DNA from: an uncultured archaeon
GTDB lineage: Archaea > Aenigmatarchaeota > Aenigmatarchaeia > CG10238-14 > SCSR01
Length of the DNA: 7,017 bases
Reading direction: 5' to 3'
Assembly: GCA_938017915.1 (NCBI GenBank)
Contig: CALIKW010000019.1
Coordinates: forward strand, 1 to 7,017
The notes beneath the pieces were generated by a model, which was given only the letters and a program-made list of their open reading frames with translations, had not been told where the DNA came from and did not search any database. The position numbers and the translations under genes were made by a program. This document shows positions 6,076-7,017 of the stretch, piece after piece. The stretch's first letter is position 1, and each line of letters begins with the position of its first letter.

Positions 6076-6803
6076 GTTAATTTTAGTCTGAAGATGGTAA
6101 GAATTACAGCTAAGGCTATTAAAATTAATATTATAAGAAAGGCCGGATTCTGAATAAGAACAAAAAGGCCTGTTATTCCTGTTGGCTTTGCTCTTTCTTC
6201 AGTTATATTTCTTTTCTCTATGCATGGTTGAACTAGTAAAGGTTTATTTTCTTCTGTCCCGCACCTATTTACATCTTCACATTCTCTTGTTTGAATTCCA
6301 TTAATACATTCGCTCCACTCTGTGCAAAGCCATCTTTCTATACAACCTTTACTTTCATTAATTTGTGGCCCTTCTGTTATATTTTCTTCTGGAGGAAGAA
6401 CAAGCCCTCCTATAAGCCCTCCTGCCCCTCCTTCTGCCCCACCTTCTGCTTGAGTTTGGATAGCAAGATCTAATCTTGTAACACAACCATTGCAAAAATA
6501 CCAAAACTTACCAGTATCTATTCCATTAACGTAAAATTTTACAATTTTCCCACTTCTATCATTATTTGGATCTTCTACATAAAATATTGGATTGTAACCA
6601 TACTTTCCGTTTTTGGTTGTTGTTCTCGCAACTTCTACTCCATCTATTTTTGCTACAACTATACTTCCATCTGGAGCAGCTCTGCCGTTTATAATCACAT
6701 AACCATAAAATTGGTTTGGAACTCCAGGAATAGCAAAAGCTGAACTAGAAAATAGTACTAATAAGGTAAGGATTGCAATCAATTTGATTTTCGTTCCTAC
6801 CAC
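6060..6803 (-). CDS. Membrane-anchored surface protein with TSP1-like module
   Basis: Predicted exported protein, 247 residues from a GTG start at 6803. Residues 1-24 are a signal peptide (two lysines, leucine-rich core, cleavage after AFA). Residues 28-118 form a beta-rich domain (FYGYVIINGRAAPDG, later a CNGC pair), resembling carboxypeptidase-regulatory-like or other surface beta-sandwich modules. A Gly/Ala/Pro-rich linker follows (119-152). Residues 154-194 are a thrombospondin type 1-like module with six cysteines and the WLCTEWSEC signature. A transmembrane helix lies at about 212-238, followed by a basic cytoplasmic tail ending KKK. The protein would thus be anchored at its C-terminus with the domains outside, perhaps in adhesion or cell contact. 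The in-frame ATG at 6866 would add 21 residues, overlap the upstream gene by 32 bases and spoil the signal peptide, so I prefer the GTG, which also has a TATA-like box at the right distance. Ligand unknown. Confidence 0.85.
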   Translation of the reverse strand: MVGTKIKLIAILTLLVLFSSSAFAIPGVPNQFYGYVIINGRAAPDGSIVVAKIDGVEVARTTTKNGKYGYNPIFYVEDPNNDRSGKIVKFYVNGIDTGKFWYFCNGCVTRLDLAIQTQAEGGAEGGAGGLIGGLVLPPEENITEGPQINESKGCIERWLCTEWSECINGIQTRECEDVNRCGTEENKPLLVQPCIEKRNITEERAKPTGITGLFVLIQNPAFLIILILIALAVILTIFRLKLTQKKK

Positions 6804-6825
6804 CTTATAGAATATGGAGGTTAAA

Positions 6826-6833
6826 CTTTTAAG
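6826..6833 (-). promoter_or_regulatory. Candidate archaeal TATA box for the TSP1-like protein gene
   Basis: On the minus strand the sequence CTTAAAAG is centred about 26.5 bases before the GTG start at 6803. That is the spacing expected for an archaeal TATA box on a leaderless transcript starting at the initiation codon. It overlaps the stop codon region of the upstream gene. No Shine-Dalgarno sequence lies at a working distance from the GTG. Inferred from spacing and composition only, in an AT-rich background. Confidence 0.4.
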
Positions 6834-6838
6834 CTTAA
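6829..6838. repeat. 10-base palindrome TTAAGCTTAA, copy 2
   Basis: Identical to the palindrome at 5042-5051. Here it covers the stop codon of the right-edge gene and overlaps the TATA-like element of the TSP1-like protein gene, 26-35 bases before the GTG start. If functional, a protein bound here would cover the promoter. Confidence 0.4.
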
Positions 6839-7017
6839 CATTCTGTTGAAGGAACATACACACCACTTTCTGAATTAATCCAATATCCTGCTCCAGGATC
6901 CATTTTACTCCATTGATTTAAGTACTTCCATTGATACGGATTATAAGGTTCCCAATAAGTTAGTAAAGCACTCCATTTTGGATATCCTGCTGTAGTATCA
7001 ACTAACGAGTACAAAGC
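6835..7017 (-). CDS. C-terminal fragment of a probable surface/extracellular protein
   Basis: The last 60 residues of a protein whose start lies beyond the right edge; the stop codon is at 6835-6837. The fragment is rich in Trp and Tyr, and its MDPGAGYWI stretch (39-47) followed by VYVPSTEC resembles C-terminal segments I associate with repeat-containing archaeal and bacterial surface proteins (pattern W..M.PG.GYWI). No transmembrane helix or basic tail ends the protein, so this end is probably extracellular or soluble. It precedes the TSP1-like protein gene on the same strand with 31 bases between them. Too little is visible to name a family. Confidence 0.7.
   Translation of the reverse strand, partial: ALYSLVDTTAGYPKWSALLTYWEPYNPYQWKYLNQWSKMDPGAGYWINSESGVYVPSTEC

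Noticed and set aside
6291..6473. Plus-strand frame of 60 residues inside the TSP1 protein gene
   Set aside because: Its cysteine/proline content mirrors the Gly/Ala-rich linker and TSP1 module read backwards; no independent support.

Overview
The window looks like genomic DNA from an AT-rich archaeon, most likely a DPANN-type lineage (Aenigmarchaeota, Pacearchaeota or Woesearchaeota would all fit). The grounds are very short intergenic gaps (2 to 35 bases), starts without Shine-Dalgarno sequences but with TATA-like boxes about 24-27 bases upstream, heavy use of AGA/AGG and ATA codons, a stand-alone 42-residue zinc ribbon of a kind I associate with archaea, and large, sequon-rich secreted proteins including a thrombospondin-type module. 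The lineage is inferred from style; no taxonomic marker gene is present.

Layout. Positions 1-4513 (minus) hold the N-terminal 1504 residues of a giant secreted subtilisin-family protease; its reading frame is open through the left edge. Upstream in the same direction, with gaps of only 27 and 35 bases, are a dCMP-deaminase-family enzyme (4541-5029) and a 42-residue zinc-ribbon protein (5065-5193). These three may be one transcription unit. Thirty bases away and divergent is a 277-residue plus-strand protein (5224-6057) joining an ATP-cone, a PD-(D/E)XK (Mrr-like) nuclease fold and a C-terminal helix-hairpin-helix. It converges, with 2 bases between stop codons, on a membrane-anchored surface protein with a TSP1-like module (6060-6803, minus). 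At the right edge is the last 60 residues of another protein, probably extracellular (6835-7017, minus).

How the genes fit together. Two themes alternate: cell-surface or secreted proteins (the protease, the TSP1 protein, probably the right-edge fragment) and nucleotide/DNA metabolism (dCMP deaminase, ATP-cone nuclease, zinc ribbon). The most intriguing part is the centre. A nuclease carrying the ATP/dATP-sensing domain known from ribonucleotide reductase and NrdR lies head-to-head with a zinc ribbon and a dCMP deaminase. This suggests, but does not prove, a DNA-processing activity tied to the dNTP pool.

No gene-free stretch above 300 bases exists. I saw no tRNA, rRNA, CRISPR array, insertion sequence or phage gene.
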